From positions 1-64,000 of the forward strand of contig JAFRSR010000037.1 in the NCBI GenBank assembly GCA_017427485.1: 64,000 bases of DNA. Direction: 5' to 3'. Origin of the DNA: Kiritimatiellia bacterium. Its GTDB lineage: Bacteria > Verrucomicrobiota > Kiritimatiellia > RFP12 > UBA1067. The position numbers and the translations under genes were made by a program. Below the pieces are notes generated by a model, which was not told the DNA's origin, ran no database searches, and worked only from the letters and a program-made list of their open reading frames with translations. How positions within the stretch are numbered: the stretch's first letter is position 1; every line of letters starts with the position of its first letter. Shown here one piece after another: positions 61,830-64,000 of the stretch.

Positions 61830-64000
61830 ATGAAAATCAATGTCCCTTTTGCCGAGGTTTTGAAAAGCCCGATGGCCGCGTCGGCGGTTCTGGCGGGAAT
61901 GTGCTGCCTCTTGCCCGTGGGGGCGGCGGCAGACGTGGCGGACGAGACGCCGACGAGCGTCGTGCGCTGGATTTGCCCCGACGAGCCGTTTGCAGACGGC
62001 ATTGGAAAGATGCGCTACTACCGCAAGGCGTTCGAGACGCGCCCGGGACTGGTGCGGGCGACGGCGCGCTGGTGGATCGACGACAGCGGGGTCGTGTACG
62101 TGGACGGCACGCGGCTGTCGGGCGGCGCGATGGCGGTCGATACGCCGTGCGACCTGACCGCCGCGCTCAAGCAGCCGGGACGCCATATGCTGGCGGTGCA
62201 AGGGCGCAACATGGCCGGCAGCGGCGGCGTGTGCCTGCTGCTGGAGTTGGAGTATGCCGACGGGCGACACGAGAGCGTGTACACGGATGGGAGTTGGCGG
62301 TGTGCAAAGGAGTGCGGCGGCCCGCTCGGCGAGCGGGCCCTACCAGGATGGACGGCGGTGGATTTCGACGATTCGGGGTGGAAGGCCGCACGGCCATTCA
62401 CCGACGCGCTCGCGGCGCCGTGGGCGTCGCTTGCCGACATGTCGAAGCTGTTGTTGCCGGACGAGCGGAAGCGCAAGGCCGACATCTTCGCCGCGCGCAA
62501 GGTCCGCGCGGAGAAGGCGTTCGCGGCGATGGCGCGAGAGGAGAAGCCCGTCTGCAGGATCGTCTATGAAAACGGCAAGCCCTATTTCGACATCGGCGGC
62601 AGGCGGTTCGAGACCGCGTTCTACAACGCCTCGGAAAACTGGAACTGCGACAGCCCCTACCTGCGGCGGCAGACGGCGATGTTCCGCGACGCCGGTATGC
62701 ACCTTTACGGCGTCGGCGTGCGGGCGCCGGACGTGTGGCGGGAGGACGGCACGATCGACACCGGCATCGTAGAAAGAAGGATGATGGACGTCCTCTCCAT
62801 TGATTCCGAGGCGCGGTTCCTGGTCAGCGTCGCCTGCGACCGTCCCGTGAGGTGGTGGAATCGGAAGCATCCCGACGAAATGGTGGGCTACGCGACCGGT
62901 GCGCCCAACCCCATTGAGGGCAATACGATCAAGAACTTCCTCGCGCCGTCTCTCGCCTCGCTTCCCTGGCGGGGGGACGTCGCCGATTTCCTCACGCGGC
63001 TGGTCACGCGTCTCGAATCGACGCCGTTCGCGAAGCGGATCTATGCCTACCGTCCCGACTACGGCGTGTACCACGAGTGGCACTACTTCGGCATGGCGCG
63101 TAACATGCCGGACACCGGCAAGGCGATGACGGCGGCGTTCCGCCGCTGGCTCGAACGTGCGTATAAGGGCGACGTCGAGGCGCTGTGCCGCGCGTGGAAT
63201 AAGCCCGGCGTCACCTTCGCAACGGCGGAGGTTCCGTCGAAGGAGGAGCGCCTGCACACCTCCGCCGGGACGTTGCGCGACCCCGTGAAGGACCGTCCGA
63301 CGATCGACTACCTGCGTTGCCACGGCGAGCAGGTGCGCGACTGCCTCCTGGACTTCAACCGGGCCATGAAGGAGGCGTGTGGCGGCCGGGCGCTTCTCGG
63401 GAACTACTGCGGCTACTTCTTCGAGATGCCGTTCCCCGCGGAGGGGTGGCATCTGGAGAACGAGGCGATCCTTGATTCGCAGTACGTGGATTTCCAGGTC
63501 TCGCCGTTCCCCTACTGGGTCACGGCGCGCGGCGGGGGCAACGGGCAGTACGCGCGTCGGCTCCTGGAGGCGACGCGTCGGCGCGGCAAGCTCGCAATCA
63601 TGGAGGCGGACACCCGCACCACGCTGATCCGAGACGAAGGGAACCGCCACTACCTCCACGCGAAGTCGCGCGCGGACGACATCGCGCTTTTGGCGCGCGA
63701 CTTTGCTTCGACGCTCTGCTGGGGCTGCGGCCTCTGGTACTACGATTTCGGCTACGGCTGGTACGACGCGCCGGAATTCGGCGAACTCTTCGGGAAGGTG
63801 TTCCCGATCCGCCGGGAGATCACCGACTGCCGCAGCGTCTCCGAGGTGCTCGTCGTGGGCGACTACGAGAGCGTACTGCTCACGAACGCGGGCTCCTCGA
63901 AGTTCAACGACGAGCGCACATCGGGTCTTATCAACGCGCTGGGCCACGCGGGCGTGCCGTTCGATTCCGCATCGACCGTGGATCTCGCCTCGGGCAAGCT
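61830..64000 (+). CDS. Secreted glycoside hydrolase, GH42/GH5-like, partial
   Basis: The frame is open from the ATG at 61830 to the window edge (723 codons). A signal peptide is followed by a galactose-binding-like jelly roll (ATARWWIDDSGVVYVDGTRLS, HMLAVQGRNMAGSGG) and a TIM-barrel region from about residue 250 (RLHTSAGTLRDP, DFQVSPFPYW, AIMEADTRT, WGCGLWYYDFGYGWYD) in the style of GH42-type beta-galactosidases. The Glu in AIMEADTRT is a possible nucleophile. A REP-like palindrome encodes GGPLGERALPGW near residues 162-173. Exact family and C-terminal domains are outside view. Confidence 0.6.
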   Translation, partial: MKINVPFAEVLKSPMAASAVLAGMCCLLPVGAAADVADETPTSVVRWICPDEPFADGIGKMRYYRKAFETRPGLVRATARWWIDDSGVVYVDGTRLSGGAMAVDTPCDLTAALKQPGRHMLAVQGRNMAGSGGVCLLLELEYADGRHESVYTDGSWRCAKECGGPLGERALPGWTAVDFDDSGWKAARPFTDALAAPWASLADMSKLLLPDERKRKADIFAARKVRAEKAFAAMAREEKPVCRIVYENGKPYFDIGGRRFETAFYNASENWNCDSPYLRRQTAMFRDAGMHLYGVGVRAPDVWREDGTIDTGIVERRMMDVLSIDSEARFLVSVACDRPVRWWNRKHPDEMVGYATGAPNPIEGNTIKNFLAPSLASLPWRGDVADFLTRLVTRLESTPFAKRIYAYRPDYGVYHEWHYFGMARNMPDTGKAMTAAFRRWLERAYKGDVEALCRAWNKPGVTFATAEVPSKEERLHTSAGTLRDPVKDRPTIDYLRCHGEQVRDCLLDFNRAMKEACGGRALLGNYCGYFFEMPFPAEGWHLENEAILDSQYVDFQVSPFPYWVTARGGGNGQYARRLLEATRRRGKLAIMEADTRTTLIRDEGNRHYLHAKSRADDIALLARDFASTLCWGCGLWYYDFGYGWYDAPEFGELFGKVFPIRREITDCRSVSEVLVVGDYESVLLTNAGSSKFNDERTSGLINALGHAGVPFDSASTVDLASGK
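62320..62345 (-). repeat. REP-like palindrome inside the last gene
   Basis: GGCCCGCTC, loop GGC, GAGCGGGCC, then CTACC. It is the same element as 29190-29215, with base-paired compensatory changes in the stem, and it is read through in frame. Confidence 0.75.

Overview
The window looks like a high-GC bacterial chromosome carrying an integrated tailed phage. The bacterium is most likely a gut or rumen member of the Kiritimatiellota/Verrucomicrobiota group. This is inferred from the mix of very large secreted SGNH esterases with repeated modules, a Fibrobacter-type paralogous domain protein, PEGA and FHA proteins beside a Tad pilus gene, thrombospondin type 3 repeat proteins, an Rnf subunit and many glycan-active enzymes. 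No marker gene was compared, so the taxonomy is an inference.

Region 1 (1-22.8 kb) is the late half of a siphovirus-like prophage, nearly all on the + strand with ATGA/GTGA overlaps between genes. The order is: the end of an unknown gene, terminase large subunit, a 4.2 kb block of small accessory genes (including an anti-Thoeris Tad2-like protein and a Lar-like anti-restriction zinc ribbon), a terminator, a promoter, gpW-like joiner, portal, ClpP-type protease fused to a coiled coil, capsid, connectors, tail tube, frameshifting tail chaperones, tape measure, tail tip and fibre proteins, a membrane protein, a DUF1353 protein, a lipoprotein, a terminator and a tyrosine integrase on the - strand. 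The integrase abuts the 3' end of tRNA-Arg(CCT), the likely attachment site. Replication and lysogeny genes and the other att must lie left of the window.

Region 2 (22.8-29.3 kb) is host: an operon of a TadC-like pilus inner-membrane protein, an FHA/TM protein, a PEGA-repeat protein and a TlyA rRNA methyltransferase. It is followed by repeat-rich intergenic DNA and a frameshifted Fibrobacter-type surface protein gene.

Region 3 (29.3-45.4 kb) holds an isolated rnfE-like gene and a carbohydrate or ester degradation cluster: a secreted enzyme with two tandem GH5-like domains, a Gfo/Idh/MocA oxidoreductase, a 1544-residue SGNH protein with four repeated modules, a CocE/NonD hydrolase, a two-headed esterase, a GH2 beta-galactosidase and an SDR.

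Region 4 (45.4-58.6 kb) is a partly A+T-richer island. It has two copies of a translationally coupled pair, an alpha/beta-hydrolase C-terminal module plus a small secreted 'LEP' protein. One copy is full length (1976-residue TSP3-repeat protein). The other is a C-terminal remnant lying against a single-chain restriction-modification enzyme. Further LEP-like paralogues, one truncated, follow. The pairs resemble lipase effector/immunity or lipase/chaperone units; this is a hypothesis.

Region 5 (58.6-64 kb) has a zinc alcohol dehydrogenase, a beta-helix lipoprotein, a secreted propeller-like protein and a glycoside hydrolase-like protein cut by the window edge.

A further theme is a family of REP/BIME-like palindromes with a 5' GTAG foot and 9-bp stems. 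Unusually they sit inside open reading frames (four in the restriction enzyme, one each in the beta-galactosidase and the last gene) without breaking them.
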